Part shown: positions 26,494-35,860 of the stretch, piece by piece
How positions within the stretch are numbered: the first letter of the stretch is position 1
Layout: each line of letters begins with the position of its first letter
DNA from: Paraburkholderia phytofirmans PsJN
GTDB taxonomy: Bacteria > Pseudomonadota > Gammaproteobacteria > Burkholderiales > Burkholderiaceae
Direction of reading: 5' to 3'
Length of the DNA stretch: 64,000 nt
Assembly: GCF_000020125.1 (NCBI RefSeq)
Contig: NC_010681.1
Coordinates: forward strand, 3,472,001-3,536,000
Program-made: the position numbers and the translations under genes
Notes under the pieces: generated by a model
What the model saw: the letters and a program-made list of their open reading frames with translations, nothing else
Database searches by the model: none
Told to the model about the DNA's origin: nothing

Positions 26494-26631
26494 TCAGATC
26501 TCCCATGTTGCATGATCCGCGAACCCCGTCGGATGAAGAGGCGGTGAGGCACGTTCGCAGAGTCAAGACATCGCGCGCTCTGTCTGGTTAGGGCAGCAGC
26601 GACGTCGGGAAAACGGCAAATACCGTTTGTG

Positions 26632-26691
26632 GGGAGCCGTCCTGAAAGAGGACTGCGGCATGTCAAAAAAACATGCGGGCGGTGGCTCCCA
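26632..26691. other. Three-way-junction RNA fold in the lytic transglycosylase leader
   Basis: An outer stem (GGGAGCC/GGCTCCC) encloses two arms, GTCCT/AGGAC and GCATGT/ACATGC. All three stems are perfect. The same fold is possible on either strand; on the minus strand it lies in the leader of the lytic transglycosylase gene. No riboswitch family was recognised. Confidence 0.5.
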
Positions 26692-26695
26692 CGCG

Positions 26696-26834
26696 AAAAA
26701 CCAGCGTCAGTTGGCGCTGGCGAGGACATCAATAAGACCGTTAGATACCGTGCAGGGACTCGGTAAGCGGTGACGCGTTGCGTCTGATGGGACCGGGGGC
26801 AGTGGTAAAAAGGTTCACGCCCTGCAACCAATGT
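26696..26834 (-). ncRNA. Candidate terminated leader RNA or sRNA upstream of the lytic transglycosylase
   Basis: From the predicted TSS (about 26834) the minus-strand RNA contains a long-range pair UGCAGGG/CCCUGCA enclosing a GACGC-AAC-GCGUC hairpin, and ends at CCAGCG/CGCTGG followed by TTTTT (26697-26720). About 138 nt. It is either a stand-alone sRNA or a riboswitch-like attenuator controlling the gene about 200 nt further on. 6S RNA was considered but could not be confirmed by eye. Confidence 0.5.
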
Positions 26835-26840
26835 GGACGG

Positions 26841-26869
26841 ATTCTATGCAGGGTTTTATAGATCGTCAA
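26841..26869 (-). promoter_or_regulatory. Sigma-70 promoter of the lytic transglycosylase leader
   Basis: On the minus strand TTGACG (26864-26869) and TAGAAT (26841-26846) are 17 bp apart, each one base from consensus. Predicted start near 26834, about 340 nt before the lytic transglycosylase ATG. Confidence 0.7.
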
Positions 26870-27100
26870 CACTATAGATAGGCAAATGTATAACTAATTG
26901 TAATAATGAACGGTGTTCAGACCGTCCAAAACCGCGCGGCGCGCGCCTTTTGAGCGATCTCGATTCCCCCGTCTCACCTAGGTCGTTTGGCTGAGCTACG
27001 TGCGCCTGCCAACACAGGTAAAATCGACAATCGTTCTGGCGCCGTTAAATCCTGCCGCGCCTCCCCTTTCCGCCGCCTGCGCGGCACTGAACCGCACCAG

Positions 27101-28669
27101 ATGAAATACAAAGACCTACGCGATTTCGTCGGCCGTCTCGAGACGATCGGTGAACTGCGCCGCATCTCGCAAAACGTCTCGCCTGTCCTGGAAATGACCG
27201 AGTTGTGCGACCGCGTGCTGCGCGCCGGCGGTCCGGCTTTGCTGTTCGAAAGCAAGGCACAGCATGAGTTCCCGGTGCTCGGCAACCTGTTCGGTACGCC
27301 TCGGCGGGTCGCGCTCGGCATGGGGGTGGATGCGCAAGCCGGCGAAGGCGACGGCGCCGCACTCGAATCGCTGCGCGACGTGGGCCGGCTGCTCTCCGCA
27401 TTAAAGGAGCCGGAGCCGCCGAAGGGTCTCAAGGACGCCGGCAAACTGTTCTCGCTCGCGAAGGCCGTGTGGGACATGGCGCCCAAAACGGTGAGCGCGC
27501 CGCCCTGCCAGGAAATCGTCTGGGAAGGCAACGATGTCGACCTCGCCAGGCTGCCCATTCAGACGTGCTGGCCCGGCGATGCCGGCCCGCTAATCACATG
27601 GGGCCTGACCGTTACAAAAGGCCCGAACAAGAGCCGACAAAACTTAGGCATATATCGCCAGCAGTTGATCGGACGTAACAAACTGATCATGCGATGGCTC
27701 GCGCATCGCGGCGGCGCGCTCGACTTTCGGGAGTTCGCGCTGCAGAACCCCGGCAAGCCGTATCCGGTGGCCGTCGTGCTGGGCGCCGACCCGGCGACGA
27801 TCCTCGGCGCGGTCACGCCGGTGCCCGACACGCTCTCCGAATACCAATTCGCCGGGCTGCTGCGCGGCGGCCGCACCGAACTGGCTAAGTGCATCACGCC
27901 GGGCGTCGACGGTTTGCAGGTGCCGGCGCGCGCCGAGATCGTGCTCGAAGGCTTCATCTATCCGCAGGAAGGCGCGCCTTCGCCCGCTCCCGCAGGCGCG
28001 CCGCCGCGTCCGGTCAAGGGCGCGTCGGCGGCCTATGAACATGCGCTGGAAGGCCCGTACGGCGACCACACCGGCTACTACAACGAGCAGGAGTGGTTCC
28101 CCGTCTTTACCGTCGAGCGCATTACCATGCGGCGCGACGCCATCTACCACTCCACGTACACCGGCAAACCGCCCGACGAACCGGCCGTGCTCGGCGTCGC
28201 GCTCAACGAAGTGTTCGTGCCGCTGTTGCAAAAGCAGTTCAGCGAGATCACAGACTTCTATCTGCCACCCGAAGGCTGCAGCTACCGGATGGCCATCGTG
28301 CAGATGAAGAAGAGCTACCCCGGCCACGCCAAACGCGTGATGTTCGGCGTGTGGAGCTTCCTGCGGCAGTTCATGTATACGAAGTTCATCGTCGTGGTCG
28401 ACGAGGACGTGAATATCCGCGACTGGAAGGAGGTGATCTGGGCGATCACCACCCGCATCGATCCGGCGCGCGACACGGTGCTGGTGGATCGCACGCCGAT
28501 CGACTACCTGGATTTCGCCTCGCCCGTGGCCGGCCTCGGATCGAAGATGGGCCTCGACGCGACCAACAAGTGGCCCGGGGAAACCGATCGCGAATGGGGC
28601 CGCCCCATCGTGATGGACGACGCGGTCAAACAGCGCATTGACACCTTGTGGAACGAGTTGGGCCTCTGA
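27101..28669 (+). CDS. ubiD: 4-hydroxy-3-polyprenylbenzoate decarboxylase UbiD
   Basis: 522 residues, full length. Prenylated-FMN-dependent decarboxylase of ubiquinone synthesis; needs a UbiX partner, which is not in the window. Start [21 protein letters not shown] is family-typical. The segments [33 protein letters not shown] and [20 protein letters not shown] match UbiD. The frame is open to 26987 but 27101 is the conventional start. Confidence 0.96.
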
Positions 28670-28722
28670 GGCAAACCGTATAACGAGACTGAAATAACAG
28701 AGCTATCGGAGCCGTTGCGCGG

Positions 28723-29400
28723 ATGCATGCTTTTTCAATGATGTCGGATGGATTTTTTCTGTCGCTGTCGCTGTGTCTGGATATCGGTCTCGTGAACGTC
28801 GCCATGATTTCCCTGACGCTCTCGCATGGCTTCAAACCGGGCTTCTGGCTCGGCCTTGGTTCATGCATCGGCGATCTGATTTACGCGGCGCTCGCGCTTG
28901 CGGGCATGGCGGCCTTGCTGCAGTTCGAATCGGTGCGCTGGGTGGTGTGGATCGGCGGCGCGGGGATCCTGCTCTTCCTGACCTGGAAGATGGCGCGTGA
29001 AGCGATGTTCCCGGCGACGGCGCCCGCAGTGGCCGGCGAGGCGGACGCGAATGCGCCGCATCTGTCCGCGTGGCGCGGTTTCTTGCGCGGCGTCTTGCTG
29101 GCGGTGTCGTCGCCATCGGCGATTTTGTGGTTCGCCGCGGTCGGCGGCGCGCTGATCGCGAAGGCCGGCGCCACGAGCGTGACGACCGCGCCGGTGTTTC
29201 TCGGCGGCTTCTTTCTCGGCGGCCTGTGCTGGACCATCTTTATCTGCGGACTCGGCAGCCACGGGCGCAAACGCGCAGGCACCGGTTTGCTGCGCGCCTG
29301 TCACGTACTGTCCGCGCTGCTGTTTGCGTACTTCTCGTACAGCGTGATCGTCAACGGGTATCGCGATCTGATCGTGCAAACCGCGCACGTGGCAAGCTGA
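28723..29400 (+). CDS. LysE/RhtB family exporter
   Basis: 225 residues, about six transmembrane helices. The pattern GLVNVAMISLTLSHGFKPGFWLGLG resembles the LysE/RhtB start, where a conserved Gly-Pro-Asn/Ala block precedes the first loop; SPSAILWFAAVGGAL matches the second half-repeat. Probable amino-acid or metabolite exporter, substrate unknown. Downstream of ubiD by about 50 bp. Confidence 0.85.
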   Translation: MHAFSMMSDGFFLSLSLCLDIGLVNVAMISLTLSHGFKPGFWLGLGSCIGDLIYAALALAGMAALLQFESVRWVVWIGGAGILLFLTWKMAREAMFPATAPAVAGEADANAPHLSAWRGFLRGVLLAVSSPSAILWFAAVGGALIAKAGATSVTTAPVFLGGFFLGGLCWTIFICGLGSHGRKRAGTGLLRACHVLSALLFAYFSYSVIVNGYRDLIVQTAHVAS

Positions 29401-29403
29401 CGT

Positions 29404-29432
29404 GAAAACGCTCGCGTTGGCGAGCCGTTTTC
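29404..29432 (+). terminator. Hairpin between converging genes
   Basis: GAAAACG-CTCG pairs with CGAG-CCGTTTTC with a small bulge, between the LysE-type gene and the dehydratase. T-rich arms on both sides suggest bidirectional termination. Confidence 0.6.
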
Positions 29433-29482
29433 GATTGAGCGCCAAGCCAGGCGAGCGCGACAGCGCCTGCTTGCACGATGTA

Positions 29483-30448
29483 TCAGGCGAGATACTGCGC
29501 GAGCTTTTCCAGGTCGACGTTGCCGCCGCTCACCACCACGCCGACACGCTTGCCCGTCACCGGCACGATGCCGTTGAGCACCGCGGCCGCGGCGAGACAG
29601 CCCGTCGGCTCCACCACGATCTTCATGCGCTGGGCAAAAAAGCGCATCGTTTCGATCAACTGCGCGTCGCTGACCGTTTCGATCTGCGCGACCAGCTTGC
29701 GAATAATCGCGAACGTGTAGTCGCCGAGATGCGTGGAGGCGGCGCCGTCGGCGATCGTGCGCGGCGTGTCGATATGCACGATCTCGCCGCGCGCCAGCGA
29801 CTGCTGACCGTCGTTGCCCGCTTCGGGCTCGATGCCGATCACCGTGCACGCCGGGCTCAATGCCGCCGCGGCCAACGCGCTGCCGCTGATCAGCCCGCCG
29901 CCGCCGAGACACACGAACAGCATGTCGAGCGGGCCGGTTTCCTCGATCAACTCCTTCACCGCCGTGCCTTGCCCGGCAATCACGTGCGGATGGTCATACG
30001 GAGGAATCAGTGTCATGCCACGCTCTTCGGCGAGCCGCCGGCCGATCTCTTCGCGGTTCTCCGTGTAGCGGTCGTAGGTGATCACTTCACCGCCGTAGCC
30101 CTTGGTTGCCGCCACTTTGGCCGCCGGCGCGTCCTGCGGCATGACGATCGTCGCGTGGATGCCGGCAAGACGTGCCGACAAGGCGATCGCCTGAGCATGG
30201 TTACCCGACGAATACGTCAGTACGCCGGCCTTGCGTTGCTCCGCGTCGAAATGCGAGATCGCGTTATAGGCGCCGCGAAATTTGAAGGCGCCCATACGCT
30301 GAAAATTCTCGCACTTGAAGAACACCGACGCCCCGGTGCGCTCGTTGAACGTGCTCGAGGTTAGAACGGGAGTGCGGTGGGCGACGCCGTTCAGACGCGC
30401 AGCGGCGTCGAGTACGTCGTCGAAAGTGGGAGCGGGAAGCGCTTGCAT
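29483..30448 (-). CDS. Threonine/serine dehydratase family (PLP fold type II)
   Basis: 321 residues. Lys56 in GAFKFRGAYNA is the PLP Lys; SSGNHAQAIA is the Asn loop and GGGGLISG (182-189) the phosphate loop. It lacks the C-terminal ACT-like regulatory domain of biosynthetic IlvA, so it is a catabolic or racemase-like member (threonine dehydratase, serine racemase or threo-3-hydroxyaspartate dehydratase). The start MQALPAPTFDDVLDAA was chosen over 30631. Confidence 0.9.
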   Translation of the reverse strand: MQALPAPTFDDVLDAAARLNGVAHRTPVLTSSTFNERTGASVFFKCENFQRMGAFKFRGAYNAISHFDAEQRKAGVLTYSSGNHAQAIALSARLAGIHATIVMPQDAPAAKVAATKGYGGEVITYDRYTENREEIGRRLAEERGMTLIPPYDHPHVIAGQGTAVKELIEETGPLDMLFVCLGGGGLISGSALAAAALSPACTVIGIEPEAGNDGQQSLARGEIVHIDTPRTIADGAASTHLGDYTFAIIRKLVAQIETVSDAQLIETMRFFAQRMKIVVEPTGCLAAAAVLNGIVPVTGKRVGVVVSGGNVDLEKLAQYLA

Positions 30449-30631
30449 CGGCGAAACTCTCCAGAGCGGTGGCGAAACAGCCATTCTCCCAGCTTCGGCA
30501 GAGGTTTGGAACGTCACGCGTGAAGTGAGCTTCTGTGCCGGCGACTCTTCGCCCTGTCCGACTGGCGCGAATTCAAACCGTCTTTCCGGCAAAATGCACC
30601 GGACTGACTGCATGACAAGCCGCCAACCCAA

Positions 30632-30673
30632 AACAAACGGCGTAACCCGGCGATCAAGCCGGCGTTACGCCGT
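30632..30673 (-). terminator. Rho-independent terminator of the PXPV gene
   Basis: ACGGCGTAAC and GTTACGCCGT form a 10-bp stem with an inner CCGG/CCGG extension; on the minus strand TTTGTTTT follows. Confidence 0.8.
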
Positions 30674-30697
30674 CAACGAAAACGCTACGTGCCGCGA

Positions 30698-30997
30698 TTA
30701 ACGGCGATAGTAGCCATGACCGTAATAACCGCGGTAATAGCCATGGTGATAATAAGGACGCCCATAACCACCATAATATCCGCCCACCACGACTGGCGGC
30801 GGTGCATAAACGACCGGGGGCGGCGGCGCATAAACCGGCTGCGGCGCGTAGTACACCGGTGGCGGCGCGGCATAAACCGGGTAAGCCGGCGCAATCGGAA
30901 CCCCGATACCGATACCTACGGAAACGTGCGCCTGAGCGGCACCCGCAAGTCCCAAGCCGAGTGCTGCGGCAACGACAAACGGAACGATCTTTTTCAC
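30698..30997 (-). CDS. Secreted Pro/Tyr/Gly-rich PXPV-repeat protein
   Basis: 99 residues from a GTG start with a perfect AGGAGA site 7 nt upstream. A signal peptide (about 1-23, ending AQA) is followed by repeated Pro-Pro-Val-Tyr/Val-Tyr-Ala-Pro units (about 40-70) and a Gly/Tyr/His/Arg-rich tail. The pattern matches the PXPV-repeat family common in Burkholderia, of unknown function. Own terminator. Confidence 0.85.
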   Translation of the reverse strand: MKKIVPFVVAAALGLGLAGAAQAHVSVGIGIGVPIAPAYPVYAAPPPVYYAPQPVYAPPPPVVYAPPPVVVGGYYGGYGRPYYHHGYYRGYYGHGYYRR

Positions 30998-31316
30998 TTT
31001 TATTCTCCTAGCGCGGCCCACCAAGGTCGCCGACTTCGCATGCCCTGCATGCTATGAAATCAATGTATCGAAAAAGACCGCGCCTATCTGTTCGCATTTG
31101 TTGCAAATTGCAATTGGCGGCAAGACGTCGCAATTCTCGCGGACGCCTTAAGCGACTCATGGGCTTCGCAATGCGCTGAAAACTCAGGGATTGCGCGTGA
31201 CAAAACGCAAGCAACGCGCCGCAATTCACGTAGCAGCGCTTGAAGCATTCGTCTCACGGTAATCTTTGATTACAAATTAGCTTCGATTCTGACGGCGCCC
31301 AATTGCGCTCCAAAAC
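30998..31316. other. Promoter region of the PXPV gene
   Basis: About 320 bp holding the leader of the PXPV gene. No ORF with a ribosome-binding site and no repeat of note was seen. Confidence 0.4.
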
Positions 31317-31339
31317 GAAAAATGCCCGGCCGAAGACCG
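31317..31339 (-). terminator. Terminator of the 53-residue gene
   Basis: AAATGCCCGG and CCGGGCATTT pair around a 6-7 nt loop; on the minus strand TTTTT follows. About 30 bp past the stop. Confidence 0.8.
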
Positions 31340-31369
31340 GGCATTTCCTTACCTGCAAGGGCCGCGACG

Positions 31370-31531
31370 TCAGCCGACCTTCACATACGCGAACTCGCGG
31401 GACACGCTGGGCGGCACATAAGCGCCGCTGATCCGCACGCGCGGCGTCAGGCGCTTTTTCTGGTCCCACCAGCGACGGCGCTGTGCATGCGTCAGGAACC
31501 GCAAGTGCTTTCGGTAAGAAAAAATATTCAT
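31370..31531 (-). CDS. Small basic protein (53 aa)
   Basis: The ATG at 31531 has a strong GGGAGG site 6 nt upstream. The peptide begins MNIFSYRKHLRFLTHAQRRR and continues WWDQKKRL; it is Arg/Lys- and aromatic-rich. A clear terminator follows. Conserved hypothetical by appearance; function unknown, nucleic-acid binding possible from charge alone. Confidence 0.65.
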   Translation of the reverse strand: MNIFSYRKHLRFLTHAQRRRWWDQKKRLTPRVRISGAYVPPSVSREFAYVKVG

Positions 31532-31768
31532 CGTGAACCTCCCGAATCTGACTGCGAGACGAAATACCCAGAACAGCAACTGCCAAACCGGCTTTGAAGA
31601 ATTGTGAGCAGTTTTCTTGCCAGCGGGGCGCATGCCGCCGGATGACCGGCCGGGCGCGCCATATCGCGGGCGCACTGATCAGGGGAAAGCCGACGTTCAG
31701 CCGCGCCGCGAGCGTGGCGGATGCGCGATACTTCTGCTTTCCCAATGTTCCGTCTGGAGCACGCACCC

Positions 31769-32707
31769 ATGTCCCAGTCCTCTCTGCCGCGCCTCGGCAT
31801 TATCGGTGCGGGCCGGCTCGCGCGTTGCCTCGCGCTGAGCTTTTCACGCGCCGGCTATCCGGTCACGGCGGTGGCAAGTCGCTCGGCGACATCCGCCGGC
31901 CGGCTTGCCAGTCAAATCGAGCATTGCGCGGCAGTGGAGAACCCACAACAGGTTGTCGACGCCGCCGATATCGTCTTTTTAGCTGTTCCCGATGACAGCA
32001 TCGGTACGTCAGCGCACACACTCCGGTTCAGCCCGGACGACGCGGCCGGCGCGCACGGCAAGGCGCTCGTGCACTGCAGCGGCGCTTCGCCGGTCGAATT
32101 GCTCGCCCCGGCACGCGATCAGGGCGCGTCGATCGGCGGGTTTCATCCACTGTACCTCTTTAGCGGCGAACTCGCCGATCTGGAGCGCATCGCCGGTTGT
32201 TCCGTGACGATCGAGGCCGACGGCGCCCTGAAGGACACGTTGACAGCCCTCGCCGTCGCGCTGCGCTGCCATCCGCTGTCGATTCCGGCGGGCGGTCGCA
32301 TGCTCTATCACGCCGCCGCGCACTACGCCGCCAGTTTCGCGCTGTGCAGCCTCGCGGAATGCGTCGCGCTGTGGCGCACGCTGGGCTTTGCCGAAGACGA
32401 CGCGCTGCGCGCGCTGCTGCCGATGCTCTCCGGCACCATCGAAACCGCCCGCGACAAGGGTTTGCCCAATGCGCTCGCGGGCCCGGTATCGCGCGGCGAC
32501 ACGGGCGTGGTTCAGAAACAGCTAGCGCTGCTGGAAGGCCTCGGCGGCGACCACGCCGCGCTGTACGGGCTGATGTCGCGGCGCGCGGTCGGACTGGCCG
32601 AACGCCGTGTCACGCCGCCCGCCGCGATCGACGCCATCTCCGAGGCCGTGGAAGAATCGCTCAACCGGTCGCTGAATCAGGCCGCGGCAGGTGCAAGCGT
32701 CAAGTAA
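31769..32707 (+). CDS. Rossmann-fold DUF2520 protein
   Basis: 312 residues. The N-terminal NAD(P)-binding fold has RLGIIGAGRLARCLA (about 8-22) and IVFLAVPDDSI; the C-terminal helical DUF2520 domain includes YHAAAHYAASFALCSL. Related to ketopantoate or pyrroline-5-carboxylate reductase-like folds; no substrate is established. Start at 31769 after TCTGGAG; 31745 is an alternative. Confidence 0.88.
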   Translation: MSQSSLPRLGIIGAGRLARCLALSFSRAGYPVTAVASRSATSAGRLASQIEHCAAVENPQQVVDAADIVFLAVPDDSIGTSAHTLRFSPDDAAGAHGKALVHCSGASPVELLAPARDQGASIGGFHPLYLFSGELADLERIAGCSVTIEADGALKDTLTALAVALRCHPLSIPAGGRMLYHAAAHYAASFALCSLAECVALWRTLGFAEDDALRALLPMLSGTIETARDKGLPNALAGPVSRGDTGVVQKQLALLEGLGGDHAALYGLMSRRAVGLAERRVTPPAAIDAISEAVEESLNRSLNQAAAGASVK

Positions 32708-32784
32708 GCCGTGATAATGTGACGTCCGGCGCCGCGCGCAATCCGCCAGCGCCGCGCATCGGGACCAACAGACGAGAACGCACA

Positions 32785-33105
32785 ATGATCAAGGTCAGCA
32801 TCCTCTATCCGTATCGGGAAAACGGCCACTTCGACGTGGACTATTACTGCGTCACACATATGCCGCTTGCGGCGAAGCTGTTCGGGCCGTCGTTGAAGGG
32901 CTGGTCGGTCGACGTCGGCATCAATGCTGGGCCGCCTGGAACACCGCCGCCGTACGTCGCCGCGGGCCACTTCCTGTTCGACAGCGCGAACGATTTTTAT
33001 AAAGTCTTTAAACCGGCTTCCGAGCAATTGGTGGCCGACATTCCCAACTACACGGACGGTGGCAACGGCGCGATTCTGATCAGCGAGATCAAGATTTCCG
33101 TGTGA
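32785..33105 (+). CDS. EthD family protein
   Basis: 106 residues, one dimeric alpha-beta barrel (ferredoxin-like) domain. MIKVSILYPYRENGHFDVDYY and THMPLAAKLFG are the EthD signature, where the name-giving relative assists ether degradation. Here it is more likely a small ligand-binding or isomerase-like enzyme of unknown substrate. 77 bp after the DUF2520 gene. Confidence 0.9.
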   Translation: MIKVSILYPYRENGHFDVDYYCVTHMPLAAKLFGPSLKGWSVDVGINAGPPGTPPPYVAAGHFLFDSANDFYKVFKPASEQLVADIPNYTDGGNGAILISEIKISV

Positions 33106-33331
33106 TGCCGCGCGGAAGCGGGACGAACCGCGGCCTTTAATACAGTGAGCCGTTGAGCGCAGCCCGCAAACTGTGGCATCGCGACACCACGCAACCGCTT
33201 CAAACGACGCGTAATGCGCCCGAGTGCGGAAAGGGCGCGGGAAATTAAATGAAACCGCCGGCGCGCCGTTCGGAAAGCGCCGGCACCCTGCGGCCGGTCT
33301 GCGGTCGTTATTCGAAGGATAAGGACACGAG

Positions 33332-33895
33332 ATGTTTGGCGATATCGCCCGTTTTCTGCTCAATACCGTCTTCACGCTGTTCGGCGCGGCCCTGTTGCTG
33401 CGCGCATGGCTGCAGGTCGTGCGCATGCCGCCCTACAACCCCGTCACGAATGCCGTGCTGCAAGTCACCAACTGGATCGTGCTGCCGCTGCGGCATATCT
33501 TGCCGAGCACGCGCAAGATCGATTGGGCAAGCCTTGTCGCAGCCCTCCTGGCGGCCATCGTGTATGTGGTGCTGATGGTGGTGCTGACCGGCGCCGATCC
33601 GCTCTCGCTGTTGCCGACGCTGCTGATCGTCGCGGTGCTGACGCTGATCAAGTGGGCGCTGAATCTGATCATCTGGTTGACGATCCTGATGGCGCTGCTG
33701 TCGTGGCTCAATCCGCGTTCGCCGGCTATGCCGATTCTGTACCAGCTCACGGCGCCGTTTCTGAACCCGCTGCGCCGCGTGGTGCCGCAACTCGGCGGCA
33801 TCGACCTCTCGCCGATCCTGCTGTTCGTGATCGTGCAGGTGCTGCTAATGGTGGTCACCCGCGCGGCCGTTCAACTGACTTATTTCGTGATCTGA
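33332..33895 (+). CDS. YggT family membrane protein
   Basis: 187 residues with two YggT repeats (about 1-90 and 95-187), each with paired transmembrane helices; NPVTNAVLQVTNWIVLPLRHILP and NPRSPAMPILYQLTAPFLNPLRRVVP are the repeat cores. Inner-membrane protein of unclear role, linked to ion homeostasis or division in other bacteria. AAGGATAAGGA lies upstream. Confidence 0.93.
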   Translation: MFGDIARFLLNTVFTLFGAALLLRAWLQVVRMPPYNPVTNAVLQVTNWIVLPLRHILPSTRKIDWASLVAALLAAIVYVVLMVVLTGADPLSLLPTLLIVAVLTLIKWALNLIIWLTILMALLSWLNPRSPAMPILYQLTAPFLNPLRRVVPQLGGIDLSPILLFVIVQVLLMVVTRAAVQLTYFVI

Positions 33896-33918
33896 ACGCA
33901 CAGGTAGCGAACATTCAC

Positions 33919-33954
33919 AAGCCGCCGCCCGTCAAACAGGCGGCGGCTTTGTTT
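33919..33954 (+). terminator. Rho-independent terminator of yggT
   Basis: GCCGCCGCC/GGCGGCGGC, 9-nt loop, then TTTGTTT. Confidence 0.85.
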
Positions 33955-33964
33955 CATGCGTCGC

Positions 33965-34855
33965 TTATTGCTTCGTCAATTGACCGTAGGCGACCGTGTC
34001 GTTGGTCGCTGTCTTGATCATGAAGAAAATTGTGCGGACGTACAGGTTGCTGCCCGTGATCGGCAGGAACGTAATCGCGGCATTGCCCGTGTATGTCGCA
34101 CCCGATTTCAACGTGCAGGATGCGGTCGTGCCGGTCACGTTCAACGTGTAGAGATTCTTGCTCGACGATGGCGTGGCCAGCAGCAAGGTGCCGGAGACCG
34201 GGCAGTTGCTCAATGTCCCGCTCAGCGTGCCGTCGTTTGCAATCGTCAGCGACGAGCCGGTTTCCGCCCACGTACCCGCGACGCTCGACTGGGTAACCGC
34301 GAGCGCGTTCGCCGCGTCGTAGTTCCAGGACAGGTTCACCGTGTTGCTGTTCTCGACATAGCTGCCGGTGAACGTCTGGTTATTCACGAAGGTGCCCGAG
34401 CCGGAGGTCGTCGGATAATAGAAGCCGCCGATGAATGCCGTACCCGATGTGAGCGTCCAGTTCGGCGCACCGGCCGCGATGACGCCGAAGAATTCCGACA
34501 AGCCGATGCCGCCTACCGTATTCAGGTAAGAGATGTTGCCCTGCGGATCGACCAGCGCCGTGGTCTTGTCGATGCCGAACTGGCTAGTCCAGATCCCTTC
34601 TACGCCGTTGCCCGTGGCCGCAGCCGAACCGCTCTGCGGACTGGACAGACTCGGCAGTTGCTCGCCGCTGAGGGAGGACGAAGAGGCCGGCGCGCTAGCC
34701 GGAGCGGGCGCGCTAGCGACGGCTGGCGCCGAAGCGCTGCCGGCCGACGGCGCAGCCGCCGAATTACCCCCGTCGCCGCCACCGCCACCGCCACCACACG
34801 CTGCCAGAGCGAGCGAAGCGAGCAGGGACAACGTCAATTTAGCTTTGATTTTCAT
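33965..34855 (-). CDS. Putative lipoprotein with Gly-run and beta-rich domain
   Basis: 296 residues from MKIKAKLTLSLLASLALAAC (an ATG two codons earlier is also possible). The lipobox LALAAC puts the lipidated Cys at about 20. A poly-Gly stretch and an Ala/Ser/Pro linker (about 30-75) precede a beta-strand-rich domain (about 85-296) with Thr/Ser-rich repeats such as GTFVNNQTFTGSYVENS. No family named; likely outer-membrane associated. Confidence 0.8.
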   Translation of the reverse strand: MKIKAKLTLSLLASLALAACGGGGGGGDGGNSAAAPSAGSASAPAVASAPAPASAPASSSSLSGEQLPSLSSPQSGSAAATGNGVEGIWTSQFGIDKTTALVDPQGNISYLNTVGGIGLSEFFGVIAAGAPNWTLTSGTAFIGGFYYPTTSGSGTFVNNQTFTGSYVENSNTVNLSWNYDAANALAVTQSSVAGTWAETGSSLTIANDGTLSGTLSNCPVSGTLLLATPSSSKNLYTLNVTGTTASCTLKSGATYTGNAAITFLPITGSNLYVRTIFFMIKTATNDTVAYGQLTKQ

Positions 34856-34861
34856 ATCCAT

Positions 34862-35479
34862 TTTTGTTTTTGGGCGAGTGTGCCGCCAATCAGATTGGCA
34901 CTGTCACGCCATTGGTCATTTTGATCTCGATGTTTGCTGTCAGCGCCGATTCGCTGAATCATTCCAAAAATCCACTTGACAGAAGCCAACCGAACGAATT
35001 CTTGTAACTTCTTGAAAGGGCGCTAAAGAAGTAAACGGCGGCATTCCGACAAGCTTTAGTATTTATTCGAACTTTTTGGGAGACCGCTGAATCGATACTG
35101 ACGAAATATCATGCATAACGAATTAAAAAATCGAAGCGGGAAGCGCGTATCTATTTGATTGGTCTTGTATTTATATGGGCTTCTGGCGGCATTCAATTTT
35201 CTCGCTCTGGTTGGCAATCGAAGCGCTAATCGGCTAGTTCCGAGCTTTGCGCGGCAGCGGGCGGTGCCTGCCTTTCCACTTAGTTGCGGCGCCTGCCAAC
35301 GGCGACGACACTTCATGGGCGTCAAAAGCAACCGTAAGGGAGATAGCCAATCGAACGGGCGAGCCACGCAATTAGCCGTTGCACACGGGCGGTTTGGTGC
35401 GGCAAGTGCGTCGTGGCGCGGAACACCGCACCCGCTCCCGCAGCGAGCACACGCCTAAGCTGGCCGCAAACATCCACGT
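34862..35479. other. Gene-poor AT-rich region before the tRNA-Gly islet
   Basis: About 620 bp. It holds the lipoprotein promoter region. ORFs on either strand (for example 35159-35458) lack ribosome-binding sites and normal composition. No tRNA or repeat apart from the split tRNA-Gly that follows. Confidence 0.5.
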
Positions 35480-35509
35480 TTGCCAAATCGCGTGAAACCC
35501 GCGTAGAAT
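35480..35509 (+). promoter_or_regulatory. Promoter of the truncated tRNA-Gly
   Basis: TTGCCA (35480-35485), 18-bp spacer, TAGAAT (35504-35509), 10 bp before the tRNA. It is better than the one before the intact downstream copy (TAAAAT at 38339-38344 with no -35), suggesting this is the original tRNA promoter. Confidence 0.6.
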
Positions 35510-35519
35510 GCCATGCTCT

Positions 35520-35559
35520 GCGGGCGTCGTATAATGGTAATACCCTAGCTTCCCAAGCT
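35520..35559 (+). pseudogene. 5' half of tRNA-Gly (CCC), truncated
   Basis: Forty bases identical to positions 38354-38393 of the complete tRNA-Gly(CCC), ending inside the 3' side of the anticodon stem. After that the sequence diverges completely, followed by a possible terminator stem (AAACCC/GGGTTT, 35575-35600). Either the upstream junction of an insertion into the tRNA gene or a tRNA gene that lost its 3' half. Confidence 0.85.
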
Positions 35560-35860
35560 GCAACGGCTTGAGCAAACCCACTATTCACGCGGGTTTTGGA
35601 TGTGATTTTCCAGCCGGCGCCATTGAAAACCACGTGTCATACGGGTTTGACGGCGATGCCAGTTTTCACCCCACGGGCAGCAGCAAAAAGCTGACGACAT
35701 ATTTAGCAAACGCGCCCTGTCAGTTCCCAATCAGCAGTACGTTTGCTCTGCTTTACCAGAGTCACGAACAGTCATAGAAGTCGGATCGACTGACTTTGCA
35801 GGTTGGCCTTCCCGCACCAAGAAGTAGAATCCTGATGACCACTGTCAATAAAGGTGACAA
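35560..35860. other. Leader region of the islet operon
   Basis: No gene. Contains TTGGCC and TAGAAT (ending 35829) 16 bp apart as a possible promoter for the ParA-like gene, and AAAGGTGA just before its ATG. Confidence 0.4.

Noticed and set aside
26490..26831. 113-residue minus-strand ORF overlapping the lytic transglycosylase start
   Set aside because: Starts at TTG without a ribosome-binding site and has Arg/Ser/Pro-rich random composition; the stretch is better explained as a structured leader.
35322..35633. 103-residue minus-strand ORF across the truncated tRNA-Gly
   Set aside because: Runs through tRNA sequence and a good promoter; no ribosome-binding site.
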